DNA from: Acetobacterium woodii DSM 1030
GTDB lineage: Bacteria; Bacillota; Clostridia; Eubacteriales; Eubacteriaceae
Direction: 5' to 3'
DNA: 64,000 nucleotides
Assembly (NCBI RefSeq): GCF_000247605.1
Contig: NC_016894.1
Location: 1,663,732-1,727,731 of the forward strand
Below are positions 1-7,942 of the stretch, piece by piece. The position numbers and the translations under genes were made by a program. The notes beneath the pieces were generated by a model. It was not told the DNA's origin and ran no database searches. It saw only the letters and a list, made by a program, of their open reading frames with translations. The stretch's first letter is position 1. Each line of letters starts with the position of its first letter.

Positions 1-1217
1 GCCTGATTGCGCCGTTACTCACGGATACGGTTTCATCGCACACGGCTTATCTGGATGAGATCAGTGAAAAAAACCATGATGTTCCCCATTATGGCATCCG
101 CACTTACAACCGCAAAACCCTGCTGGAATGGCACCGGCTCTATCGGCGCCATGGTTTTGATGCGCTCAAGCCGAAGGTTCGGACAGACAAAGGGTCATCC
201 CGGGCTTTACCGGCGGAATCGGTGAAGCTGTTGCTTAAGCTGAGACATGAGAACATCCATTTATCCGTGAAGTTGTTCCATGAGTGGCTCATTCACGAAG
301 GTCACTTCACCAGCTCCGACTGTTCCTATTCGACGGTGTATCGGCTACTCAAAAAACATCAGCTGTTAAAGGCATCAGCGATCGATACGTCTGACCGTCG
401 CCGGTTTGCTCATATTGACATCAACACCCTGTGGCAGACCGATGTCTCCCACGGCCCGTATCTGTCCCTTAACGGCAAAAAACGCAAAACCTATCTGATT
501 GCTTTTATCGATGACGCTTCCCGGCGGATTACCGGGGCTCAGTTCATGCTGGCTGAAAAGAATGAAGATCTGCTTCATGTCCTTAAATCTGCTTTACTTA
601 CCTGTGGTAAGCCCACCATGCTTTATGCGGATAATGGCAAAATTTTCCGTTCCCACCAACTCAATACTTCTTGTGCCACCTTGGGGATAGCGTTGGTCAA
701 TACCAAGCCTTATGATCCCAAAAGCAAAGGCAAGATCGAGCGCTTCTTCAAAACGGTCCGCAGCCGTTTCTATCCACTTTTGACCGATAGTGACTTGATG
801 GATCTTGAGGTGCTCAACCAACGCTTTGAGGCCTGGCTGGCCCGGGACTATCATCACAAGGTTCATTCGTCCATCAATGAAGCACCGATGATCTTTTATC
901 TGCGGGGAAGTGACCGGATTAAGCATTTTTCGGATCCCCGGATCATTGATGAAGCCTTTCTGATCCGGGTCACCCGGAAAGTCAAGTCGGATGCCACCAT
1001 CTCGCTGCACAACGCCCTTTTCGAAGCTTCGCCGATGTTTATTGGCAAGAGCGTCGATATCCGTTATCCCAATGAATCCCCGGATAAAATCTATATTTAT
1101 GAAAACAGCGTCCGGATTTATACCTGTCCCAAAGTTATCATGAAGGACAATGCCCTTGCCAAACGTAATAACAATCCCATCAGCTACCGTTCGTTAGGCG
1201 GTGTACCTCATGTATAA
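1..1217 (+). CDS. DDE transposase/integrase, N-terminus outside window
   Basis: The reading frame is open from base 3 to the stop at 1215-1217, so the gene begins left of the window and the start near 222 is internal. The visible 404 residues contain an rve-type DDE core: the first Asp in WQTDVSHG (codon 441), the second in YADNGK (codon 630) and the Glu in KGKIERFF (codon 738), with 35 residues between the last two, the usual DD(35)E spacing. The C-terminal part resembles the Mu/TnsB-like C-terminal beta domain. It should cut and join transposon ends. The stop overlaps the ATG of the following ATPase, as in two-gene TnsB/TnsC-like or IS21-like elements. The exact family is not certain. Confidence 0.88.
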   Translation, partial: LIAPLLTDTVSSHTAYLDEISEKNHDVPHYGIRTYNRKTLLEWHRLYRRHGFDALKPKVRTDKGSSRALPAESVKLLLKLRHENIHLSVKLFHEWLIHEGHFTSSDCSYSTVYRLLKKHQLLKASAIDTSDRRRFAHIDINTLWQTDVSHGPYLSLNGKKRKTYLIAFIDDASRRITGAQFMLAEKNEDLLHVLKSALLTCGKPTMLYADNGKIFRSHQLNTSCATLGIALVNTKPYDPKSKGKIERFFKTVRSRFYPLLTDSDLMDLEVLNQRFEAWLARDYHHKVHSSINEAPMIFYLRGSDRIKHFSDPRIIDEAFLIRVTRKVKSDATISLHNALFEASPMFIGKSVDIRYPNESPDKIYIYENSVRIYTCPKVIMKDNALAKRNNNPISYRSLGGVPHV

Positions 1218-2010
1218 ATCGTTTTTCGGGTTCCAGCAGGCACCTTTTGACAAGGGCATTGATTCCTCGATGCTCTTTCAGTCGGAGGCTTACAAGGAAG
1301 TTCTGGCCCGCCTGGATTATCTCAAAACGACCCGCGGTTTTGGCCTGATTACCGGGGACCCCGGGGTTGGTAAAACTTCAACCCTACGGGTCTTTGCGGA
1401 CAGTTTGAATCCGTCGTTATATAAGGTCATGTATTTTCCGATGTCTTCCGGGACAACCATGGATTTTTACCGGGGACTGGCATTTTCGCTGGGGGAACAG
1501 CCGAAATTCCGCAAAGTCGAGCTGTTCTTTCAGATTCAGAATGCCATTACCGATCTTTATGACAAGCGCCGCATCACCCCGGTCTTTATCCTCGATGAGA
1601 TGCAGTCGGCTTCGGCCCAGTTTCTTCACGATCTGAGCATCATTTTTAACTTTGACATGGATAAACGCAACCCTTTTATTCTGATTCTCACCGGGTTACC
1701 AACTCTGGCCAACCGTCTGGCCTTAAACCAGAACCGGTCGCTTGATCAGCGGCTGGTGACCCGCTTTCATTTTTCACCATTGACCCCGGATGAAGTCAGG
1801 GACTACATCAAACACCGGTTCAGGCATGCCGGTGTTTCACGGAATCTGATCAACGAGAATGCTTATGAGGCCATTTCGTCTTCAACGGGTGGCTATCCCC
1901 GATTAGTCGGTAATCTCGTTACCCAATGTCTGATTCTTACCTTTCAAAAGCAGCGTGATCTCATCGATGAAGAGATTGTTTTTGCCGCTTCTGCGGAAGC
2001 TGGGATTTAA
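1210..2010 (+). CDS. ExeA/TnsC-like AAA ATPase, transposition helper
   Basis: This is the partner ATPase of the transposase upstream. I start it at ATG 1210, which overlaps the transposase stop and gives the N-terminus MYKSFFGF that is typical of ExeA-family ATPases; a GTG at 1201 is less likely. The Walker A motif GDPGVGKTS is near residue 50 and the Walker B region FILDEMQ is near residue 125. A C-terminal lid region of AAA_22 type follows. In TnsC, MuB and IstB systems such a protein selects the target and activates the transposase; that role is inferred here from pairing and overlap. About 266 residues, a normal length. Confidence 0.85.
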   Translation: MYKSFFGFQQAPFDKGIDSSMLFQSEAYKEVLARLDYLKTTRGFGLITGDPGVGKTSTLRVFADSLNPSLYKVMYFPMSSGTTMDFYRGLAFSLGEQPKFRKVELFFQIQNAITDLYDKRRITPVFILDEMQSASAQFLHDLSIIFNFDMDKRNPFILILTGLPTLANRLALNQNRSLDQRLVTRFHFSPLTPDEVRDYIKHRFRHAGVSRNLINENAYEAISSSTGGYPRLVGNLVTQCLILTFQKQRDLIDEEIVFAASAEAGI

Positions 2011-2174
2011 CGCCTGACGGCATTATTTCCCTTTTTTTCTGGAGAAATAAAGCGTGATTATGTGCTTAAAAACTGCAGTTTTATTTTCAACACGCCATTA
2101 TTTTCGTATTATTGCGTTCTTTTTCATCCGTTTTATTGTGATTAATCCAGTCCGAAATAATGTGAAAATTTACA
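2011..2174 (+). mobile_element. Right end of the two-gene transposon
   Basis: AT-rich non-coding sequence follows the ATPase. Read on the minus strand, the outer edge begins TGTAAATTTTCACATT, i.e. the element ends in ACA at 2172-2174 on the plus strand, the TGT...ACA form seen in Tn7/Mu-like elements. The neighbouring integrase frame breaks exactly here. The tract TTTTCA..CATTATTTTCG near 2085-2108 partly matches the inverted terminal sequence and may be an internal transposase site. The left end lies outside the window. Confidence 0.6.
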
Positions 2175-2904
2175 CTGTATCTGTAAGTGATATGGTTCTG
2201 ACTTTATCATGCTTTGGTGTTCCGAAAGAAACTGGTTTAGTTGTCAGTAGCTGTCGATCAATCAGGATCTTCTTATTATCTAGATCAACCCGATCATATG
2301 TAAGACCAGCCAATTCACTGATCCTTAGACCGGTCACAAGTAAGAATTTATAGATTTCTTCATGACGCTTACCGGCGATTGCTTCCATAAATACGCTCAG
2401 ATCATCTTCAGTTAGTGAGAAAATTTCCGGTTTAACGGACTTTGGGAGCGTTACGCTTGTTGAGGGGTTACTGTTAATTAAACCAGCTTTTACGGCGTCG
2501 TCAAAGCATTTATGAAGTGTCCAATAAATATTATTGACGGTCTTTGGCGATAGTTCTTTTTCTGTGAATAGCATTGTGCAAAATTTCTGAACATCTCGCT
2601 GCTCAATACTTTGGATTTTTTTTGTGCCTAAGGCTGGGATCACATGCATATTCATGTGATAGAGATAATTCTTTTTTGATGATTCCTTGATGCCGATCAG
2701 ATAACCGTCTTTCCAGTCTTCAATCCATTGTGACAATAGTGTTTTGTCTGATTTGACATAGGCGCCATCTTCAATCTGGGCTACCAGATCGTAGGCTTTC
2801 TGTCGGCATTCTTTACTTGTTTTTCCATAAACCGTTTTATATTTTCCATCTGGCGTTTGGATTTGAGCCCCGTAACGACCATCCTTACGTTTGCTTATTT
2901 TCAT
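2170..2904 (-). pseudogene. Tyrosine integrase, C-terminus lost to transposon insertion
   Basis: The 244-residue product has the N-terminal AP2-like arm-binding domain (MKISKRKDGRYGAQ), a SAM-like core-binding domain (residues about 60-150) and the start of the catalytic domain with the first catalytic Arg at residue 194 in TGLRISELAG. The frame then runs to RTISLTDTV and stops inside the transposon end at 2170. Intact Int proteins of this type are about 370-400 residues; the HxxR, His/Trp and catalytic Tyr are missing, so the enzyme must be dead. It lies 12 nt downstream of immA in the same direction, as in ICEBs1-like immR-immA-int modules. Confidence 0.85.
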
Positions 2905-2916
2905 AGAGATTTCCTT

Positions 2917-3360
2917 TTAATTATAATTTTCCTGGCAGAGGTTGAAACGCTGCCTGATATATTCAACTGGAACCCCGTATTTTTCAGATAATTCCCATTC
3001 ATTCAAATGCACTAGATCACAGTCAAAACAGGCACTGGGCATGATTAAATAAAGAGCAAAAGCACCTGCCTGGGCTTCATACTTGCTTTTTGTATAGCGG
3101 TCCACACGATAGACATCATAATGATTACACATAATATGACCCAATTCATGACTTAAACAGAAACGATTGTGGGTGTCGCTGATGTTTGGTACAAAAACTG
3201 TGGTACTAAGAATAAAAGATGCCTTAGATTTTTGGGAAATGCAGACATCATAACCACGGTCAATGATGATCTGTTCAATTTCCCAGATGGGGATGGGGAA
3301 GGTAGAGAGTTTGTATTTTTGGTGAAGGAAAATAGATTTCATCCGTTGCGTGTTGTACAT
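2917..3360 (-). CDS. ImmA/IrrE-family metallopeptidase
   Basis: The motif SHELGHIMCNH carries the HExxH zinc site of the ImmA/IrrE family (DUF955, peptidase M78). In ICEBs1 and many temperate elements ImmA cleaves the XRE repressor to start induction. Length is about 147 residues, usual for the family. I favour ATG 3360; a TTG at 3366 and the ATG before KSIFLHQ are alternatives. The gene precedes the truncated int, and its upstream region has two SOS-type boxes. The candidate substrate repressor is encoded at 6866-7351, separated by two cargo-like genes. The function is inferred from family and context. Confidence 0.82.
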   Translation of the reverse strand: MYNTQRMKSIFLHQKYKLSTFPIPIWEIEQIIIDRGYDVCISQKSKASFILSTTVFVPNISDTHNRFCLSHELGHIMCNHYDVYRVDRYTKSKYEAQAGAFALYLIMPSACFDCDLVHLNEWELSEKYGVPVEYIRQRFNLCQENYN

Positions 3361-3379
3361 AAACAATCTTCTTTAAAAA

Positions 3380-3421
3380 GAACGTATGTTTATTTCAACA
3401 CACAATTAGAACGTATGTTCT
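3380..3421 (-). promoter_or_regulatory. Two LexA/DinR-type SOS boxes upstream of immA
   Basis: Positions 3409-3420 read GAACGTATGTTC, which fits the Gram-positive LexA consensus GAAC-N4-GTTC exactly, with flanking A and T extending the inverted repeat. A second copy, GAACGTATGTTT, lies at 3380-3391 with one mismatch, 29 bp away. Both sit just upstream of the immA start on the minus strand, so LexA repression of immA-int is the simple reading. Confidence 0.65.
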
Positions 3422-3483
3422 AATAAAGAAGAGTAAATATTTGCAATGAAGATGATTTTGAATTAGCAGAACTAAAAAGGGAA

Positions 3484-3505
3484 GACACTCTATATTAAGA
3501 GTGTC
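3484..3505 (-). terminator. Rho-independent terminator after the radical SAM gene
   Basis: GACACTCT and AGAGTGTC form a perfect 8-bp stem around a 6-nt loop. On the minus strand the stem is followed by TTCCCTTTTT. It lies between the radical SAM stop (3563) and the SOS boxes, so it separates the cargo genes from immA-int. Confidence 0.6.
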
Positions 3506-3562
3506 TGATTAGATATGGAGAATAATTCTTAATAATAATTTTAGATTTCTATATAGATGGGT

Positions 3563-5185
3563 TTAGTTTTTTTTATCAAAACGATATGGTTGGGTATAGA
3601 ATTTTAACACTTCATTTACTGCTGGTTTCTCAGATGCATACTTCGATTGAGAAAGCTCATTTAGGAGTAATATTCTATCTTCGTTAGTCAACTCTGTAAA
3701 AGAATTTCTCCATTGCTGTGTGTATCCATGTTCTTCATAATAATTTCTATAAACAATGAAATCGTGTGGCATTGCGAGAATTTCGTAGAATTCATTTAGA
3801 TCAGATCCAAATGCGCGCTCAAAAAAATCTCTCTCTTTAACGACAACGCCTTTTGTTACATTGATTATAGCTTGTATACTCCTAAGATAATGTCTATTCC
3901 AATGTGGTCCAATGTAATTTCGATTCTTTTCACCAATAGGAGCATATTTCATAGGGAAAGAAAATAACTGAATATCGAGTGATTCTGCCAATTCTATATT
4001 CACTAGCAATCGGTTATATAAATCTTCAGGCTTGTCGAAATCGGCATTGTAGAGTAAATAATTGGAATAATATCGAATTCCATATTTATAGGCCATTCTT
4101 ATTGCATTTGAATAAGTTTCTTTGAAAATTATATTATCGAATGCGATTCTGCAGGGTTTCAATGGTAATTTAGAAAGAATTGAAATTTTTTCTTCCGTAA
4201 ATTCCCTTGCGTCTAAGCCTTGATTAAAGTCAACATAGCGTTGGTATAAAATTTTATTTTGATAAACATTCAATATCTTTTGCAATTCATCATATTTTTC
4301 TTCAAGTGCTTCGAAGAAGTCATAATGGTCCTCAAGATATTCAATAATTTCCGTTAGAGATTTCTTATTTGCTTGAGAAATTCGCCTGGTTTTTCCGGTA
4401 GCAAAATCATTCAAATAGTTTTTGCATTTAATTAATAAAGGTAGTGTTGTCTTACCATGATCTAAATAGCGATAATATGTATTTAAAATATTCTTTAATA
4501 CATTTGGATATAAAAAAGTTTTTGAGTTTTTGAACCCTAGATTATTTAGATCAGTTACTATTTTTTTTAATTCAGGAACCGGAATACCTAAAATGTTATT
4601 GTCTAATAACATTAAATCTTTTTTATCACCATAATTATCTCGAATTGAAGTAATTTGATTTGCAATATTATTAGTTATTTTTAGATCGCCTTCAAGATCT
4701 GGGACAGCGCAGAAAGAGCATTTGTTCACACAACCTCTTGAGGTGTAAGCAATATAGCTTTTACTTGCTGGATAATTATATTTAGTATCACTCAAAATGT
4801 CATAGTCTAAAGGGAGCGTGTCAATATTGATATCATCATCGTAACCGAGGATACTTGAAGTAGTAATACGACCTGGAATAATGTTATCTAAACCAGTATC
4901 ATTTTTTAAATCAACGGTCATTAGTGAGGCTAAAATACCTCCGATATAAATATCGCTGGAGGAACGAACCTTTTTCTTATAATATTCAATAGTTTTAACG
5001 ACTTTTGTATAATCAAAAGTAAATAGGGTGGTGATATAAATTCTATCCCATATTTCATCACAATCATAAATTCCCTTATAGAAAAAAATATAGTCGCCTT
5101 TATTTTTGTGGTAAGTGCTAATTTTCATTAAACCCATCGGTGGGTATTTATTTTTATAATCTGGCTCGACAAGTAAGATTTTCAT
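3563..5185 (-). CDS. Radical SAM protein of unknown function (element cargo)
   Basis: The 540-residue protein has the radical SAM motif CVNKCSFC (Cys152, 156 and 159). The N-terminal 140 residues look like the Rossmann-like domain that precedes the radical SAM core in B12-binding families, with the start MKILLVEPDY and a PPMGLMKIS motif, but I see no DxHxxG cobalamin motif. A helical insert of about 100 residues lies near 230-320. The gene is 56 nt downstream of the ParB-like gene and shares its strand, with a terminator after it, so the two are probably co-transcribed. Nothing around it names a substrate. Function is unknown; its place in an integrative element suggests an accessory or defence role, which is inference. 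Confidence 0.7.
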   Translation of the reverse strand: MKILLVEPDYKNKYPPMGLMKISTYHKNKGDYIFFYKGIYDCDEIWDRIYITTLFTFDYTKVVKTIEYYKKKVRSSSDIYIGGILASLMTVDLKNDTGLDNIIPGRITTSSILGYDDDINIDTLPLDYDILSDTKYNYPASKSYIAYTSRGCVNKCSFCAVPDLEGDLKITNNIANQITSIRDNYGDKKDLMLLDNNILGIPVPELKKIVTDLNNLGFKNSKTFLYPNVLKNILNTYYRYLDHGKTTLPLLIKCKNYLNDFATGKTRRISQANKKSLTEIIEYLEDHYDFFEALEEKYDELQKILNVYQNKILYQRYVDFNQGLDAREFTEEKISILSKLPLKPCRIAFDNIIFKETYSNAIRMAYKYGIRYYSNYLLYNADFDKPEDLYNRLLVNIELAESLDIQLFSFPMKYAPIGEKNRNYIGPHWNRHYLRSIQAIINVTKGVVVKERDFFERAFGSDLNEFYEILAMPHDFIVYRNYYEEHGYTQQWRNSFTELTNEDRILLLNELSQSKYASEKPAVNEVLKFYTQPYRFDKKN

Positions 5186-5241
5186 TGTTTCTCCTATTAT
5201 GATATTTTCATAATAGACTATATCATGGGCGAGCTAAACAG

Positions 5242-6789
5242 TCAATTTATTTCATTCCAAAGAAAATGAATAAATGGTAGATAATTTGAAGATACTGTTA
5301 AAGCATCATCTGGATCAAAATGATAACTCTTATTATGGACAGCTGCATTAAAAATTTTTATCGTTGATATTTTATTATTTAACGTACTTGAATAATCTTC
5401 ATATACCTTGAAAAAATTTTTTTCAAGATCAGATTTTGAATATTTTTGTTGTAAGATTTCTATTGATTTTTTAAATTTATTTTCCAATTGCGCATTTGAT
5501 TGCACTAATTTTGCTACAGATGCTCCACCACATTTTTCGAGGTAACAATGGATGGTGATATCAAACAAACTTCGAAACGTAATAAGTGCAGAATTGGGAT
5601 AGCTGTTAACTGACAATTGAGTTAATTCCTCATAAATCTTATAAGCTCGGTTATCTGTAATTATTTGGAATTGTGGGTTTTCGATTAGAAATTTTTGGGT
5701 CTTTTTTTTGGTATTAGGAGAAGGTACAGGTACAGGAACAGGTTTGCCAGGATTTTGAGTGACAATATCGGGGGTGACAGGATTTTGAGTGCTAGGATTG
5801 GGAGTACTAGGGTGAGGAGCTCCAGTGTCAGGTGTTTTGGACGCAGGCTCAGATGGTGAAATGCTTATTGGATTTTTTATAGTTGTTTTCTCAAGTTTAT
5901 TTTTAACTGCATTAAAAACCAATAAATTGTCTATTAAGTCTTCTTCAGAAAGAGGATTTCTTTGACGAAAATCAGCTAGAAATTTTGTTCTTACATCTTT
6001 TGTTTGAGCAATGTCAACTGCTGTTGATTTTTTCATATCATCAACCAAAGAACTAAGAATAAGCGCAGTTTGTTTTTCCTTGTAAAACATGGTCATTTTT
6101 CCGTTTTCAGTATCAAATTCAATACCAAAATATTCTTTAACAATATCTGGGTCATTAACAAAGCGATCAAGTAGGCTACGCCATCCATTGATTTTGAGAT
6201 TATTTTGAGCTGTTTTGGTTGTATGTTTTGAAAAAGATAAAAAAATATCAATAATATATCGATTTGAGTAAGTGCCTTCTTCAGCTAAGTGATAATCTTT
6301 AGCACGAGGAGACCATTTAACCTGAGTAATGCCGAGATCATCTGTATGTATCTTTCTTAATTGTTCATTAATAAAGTTCATATCTTTGGTAGAAACACAT
6401 AGTAATGATTCGGGACCATTGTAGGAAAGCGATTTCACTAAAGTTTTTATTTTTGTCGGTATTTTAAATGTATCGACAGTATCTTTGTATATTAACAGTA
6501 ATTTAAGTGTAGTAATGCGTCTATTTGCATCATATACAATGTATTTTGAATTGTCAGCATTTATTGGGCTAATGATGGGAAGTTGGCTTGGGAGTAAACC
6601 ATTATTAGCAACATCTGGAAGTAGATACTCAATATGTGTCTCATTTAGCCCAACCATTCTTTCTATTGCAAGCCTATCGGAATTTTTATCAATAATTTTA
6701 AGATCAGATTTTAATGCATATCTAGCATTGGTTGGGTGTAAATACAGATTGGCTATAGGTATTATAATTCGTTCATAATCTTTTGCCAT
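5242..6789 (-). CDS. ParB-like N-terminal protein with C-terminal helical domain
   Basis: Residues 8-100 resemble a ParB/Srx-type domain: an early HPTNARY motif and a VYDANRRITTLKLL motif at about 85-98, comparable with the DGNRRLxAL motif of ParB-like proteins. A Pro/Thr/Ser-rich linker with many short repeats runs from about 305 to 360. The C-terminal domain (about 360-515) is helical and ends with a NAAVHNKS stretch preceded by conserved-looking Arg and Glu; it recalls HEPN/DUF4145-like folds, but this is weak. No partner parA is present, so plasmid segregation is unlikely. Pairing with the downstream radical SAM gene suggests a two-gene cargo system. Function unknown. Confidence 0.6.
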   Translation of the reverse strand: MAKDYERIIIPIANLYLHPTNARYALKSDLKIIDKNSDRLAIERMVGLNETHIEYLLPDVANNGLLPSQLPIISPINADNSKYIVYDANRRITTLKLLLIYKDTVDTFKIPTKIKTLVKSLSYNGPESLLCVSTKDMNFINEQLRKIHTDDLGITQVKWSPRAKDYHLAEEGTYSNRYIIDIFLSFSKHTTKTAQNNLKINGWRSLLDRFVNDPDIVKEYFGIEFDTENGKMTMFYKEKQTALILSSLVDDMKKSTAVDIAQTKDVRTKFLADFRQRNPLSEEDLIDNLLVFNAVKNKLEKTTIKNPISISPSEPASKTPDTGAPHPSTPNPSTQNPVTPDIVTQNPGKPVPVPVPSPNTKKKTQKFLIENPQFQIITDNRAYKIYEELTQLSVNSYPNSALITFRSLFDITIHCYLEKCGGASVAKLVQSNAQLENKFKKSIEILQQKYSKSDLEKNFFKVYEDYSSTLNNKISTIKIFNAAVHNKSYHFDPDDALTVSSNYLPFIHFLWNEIN

Positions 6790-6865
6790 AAATCTTCTAT
6801 CTCCGTTCTTATTTGTAATTGAATTTAGGATAGTATCAAAAAAAACAGACTATAATAAAGCCTGC

Positions 6866-7351
6866 TTAATCGTCCAATTTCTTCTTTCTCTGCTCCTGGT
6901 TATACGCTGCAAAATTCAAAGCTTCATCAATGACCTCATCTGAGTATTTCATAAATTTTGCAACTTTTTTCTTTTTCTTTTCCATTTTTTCTTTGTGTTC
7001 TTCCATGATCGCCAGTTTTTGATCATCATCGACGTTTTCATATTGATAAAACATAGAATCGCCACTGAGGGTTCTAAGAAAGTTTAACCACTTGCTTTCA
7101 GTATCGAGTTCGTCGTTAAGATCTTGATCCAGATTGCGGACTGGGATTTGATCATCTGACTTTCCAAGTAAATAATCTAATGAAACTTTAAAATAATCTG
7201 AGATGATATTTAAAGTTTCAAGGTCTGGTTCACGCTTTCCGGTTTCGTATTGCGAAATGTTATTTTTTGATTTATTTAGAAGATTGCCTAATTCTTCTTG
7301 GGTCATATCATTTTTTAATCTAATCGACTTCAGTCTATCCCCAAATTTCAT
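6866..7351 (-). CDS. XRE-family repressor (ImmR/cI-like)
   Basis: The first 65 residues form a Cro/cI helix-turn-helix (MTQEELGNLLNKSKNNISQYE, with the KREPDLETL and DYLLGKSD signature of ImmR-like repressors). The remaining 95 residues are charged and lack a LexA-type Ser/Lys protease domain, as expected for a repressor cleaved by a separate ImmA. It is divergent from the XRE gene at 7508, with repeated operator-like sites between them. It probably holds the element quiescent. It may be the first gene of an operon with the ParB-like and radical SAM genes, since all three point left. Confidence 0.82.
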   Translation of the reverse strand: MKFGDRLKSIRLKNDMTQEELGNLLNKSKNNISQYETGKREPDLETLNIISDYFKVSLDYLLGKSDDQIPVRNLDQDLNDELDTESKWLNFLRTLSGDSMFYQYENVDDDQKLAIMEEHKEKMEKKKKKVAKFMKYSDEVIDEALNFAAYNQEQRKKKLDD

Positions 7352-7390
7352 ATAGTGATCTCCTTTTTAATGTGATTAATTGTATTTTAT

Positions 7391-7490
7391 ACACAAAATG
7401 GTTATGTGTAAATATAGTTAACAAAAAGATTACTTTTGCCTTGATAAGTAACCAAAATGGGTATAACATACAAGTAATCAATACGGTTAC
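7391..7490. promoter_or_regulatory. Operator-like repeats between divergent XRE genes
   Basis: Three related sites occur: ACAAAATGGTTAT (7393-7405), ACCAAAATGGGTAT (7451-7464) and GTAATCAATACGGTTAC (7474-7490, with GTAA/TTAC ends in inverted orientation). Their spacing over the divergent promoter region matches a lambda-like or ICEBs1-like switch. The sites are direct observation; binding by either XRE protein is inferred. Confidence 0.5.
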
Positions 7491-7507
7491 AGATTGGAGG
7501 TGATGAA

Positions 7508-7753
7508 ATGAGTAAAGTTAGAGAACTTCGTCAAAAATATGGTTATACTCAAGATTATATGGCTGAAAAAATGGTATTAAAAAGCAAGAATGCATATAGT
7601 TTAAAAGAAAGAGGCGAGAGAAAGTTTTCACTCGAAGAGGCTAATGTAATTTCATTAATCTTTGAAATGCCAATTGAACAGGTTTTTTTTGAGAATGAAG
7701 TAACCAAAAGGATTATAAACAAAAAATCAAAACAAAAGCCAAAAGCCAGTTAG
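7508..7753 (+). CDS. Small XRE-family regulator (Cro-like)
   Basis: The 81-residue protein is essentially one helix-turn-helix domain: VRELRQKYGYTQDYMAEKM followed by the SLEEANVISLIFEMPIEQVFF segment seen in small phage and ICE regulators, then a Lys-rich tail. The GGAGGTGATGAA sequence upstream gives a strong ribosome site. It is divergent from the ImmR-like gene and shares the operator region, so it is likely the counter-regulator or first gene of the rightward operon. A 58-codon gene follows after 12 nt. Confidence 0.8.
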   Translation: MSKVRELRQKYGYTQDYMAEKMVLKSKNAYSLKERGERKFSLEEANVISLIFEMPIEQVFFENEVTKRIINKKSKQKPKAS

Positions 7754-7765
7754 GAAGGCAGAAGG

Positions 7766-7942
7766 ATGAAAAAAGTAGCACGTCAAATAATGGAAATTCT
7801 GGAAGAAAACAATATGACTCTTTTTCTGGACGAAACGAATCAAATTTATTTATTTGATTCGAATCAAAAAGCAGCAGTTTGCTTGAATGATATGAGAGAT
7901 TCATTTGAGGTAGAAGTCCTTAAAAATGAACCGACTATTTAA
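7766..7942 (+). CDS. Small hypothetical protein, 58 residues
   Basis: An ATG at 7766 follows the GGAAGGCAGAAGG ribosome site and opens 58 codons ending at TAA 7940-7942. The product begins MKKVARQIMEILEENNM and is acidic, with an LFLDETNQIYLFDSN stretch likely forming strands. It follows the small XRE gene by 12 nt and probably shares its transcript. I do not recognise a family. Its 3' end overlaps by 8 bp the end of the convergent TIGR02391-like frame. Confidence 0.55.
   Translation: MKKVARQIMEILEENNMTLFLDETNQIYLFDSNQKAAVCLNDMRDSFEVEVLKNEPTI

Noticed and set aside
7-225. Separate small gene upstream of the transposase
   Set aside because: It is an alternative frame of the transposase, which is open in its own frame from base 3.
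2054-2353. Plus-strand 99-codon frame as a gene
   Set aside because: It is mostly antisense to the truncated integrase and crosses the transposon border.
5242-6789. ParB plasmid or chromosome partition protein
   Set aside because: There is no ParA partner or parS-like site nearby, and the C-terminal domain is not that of ParB.
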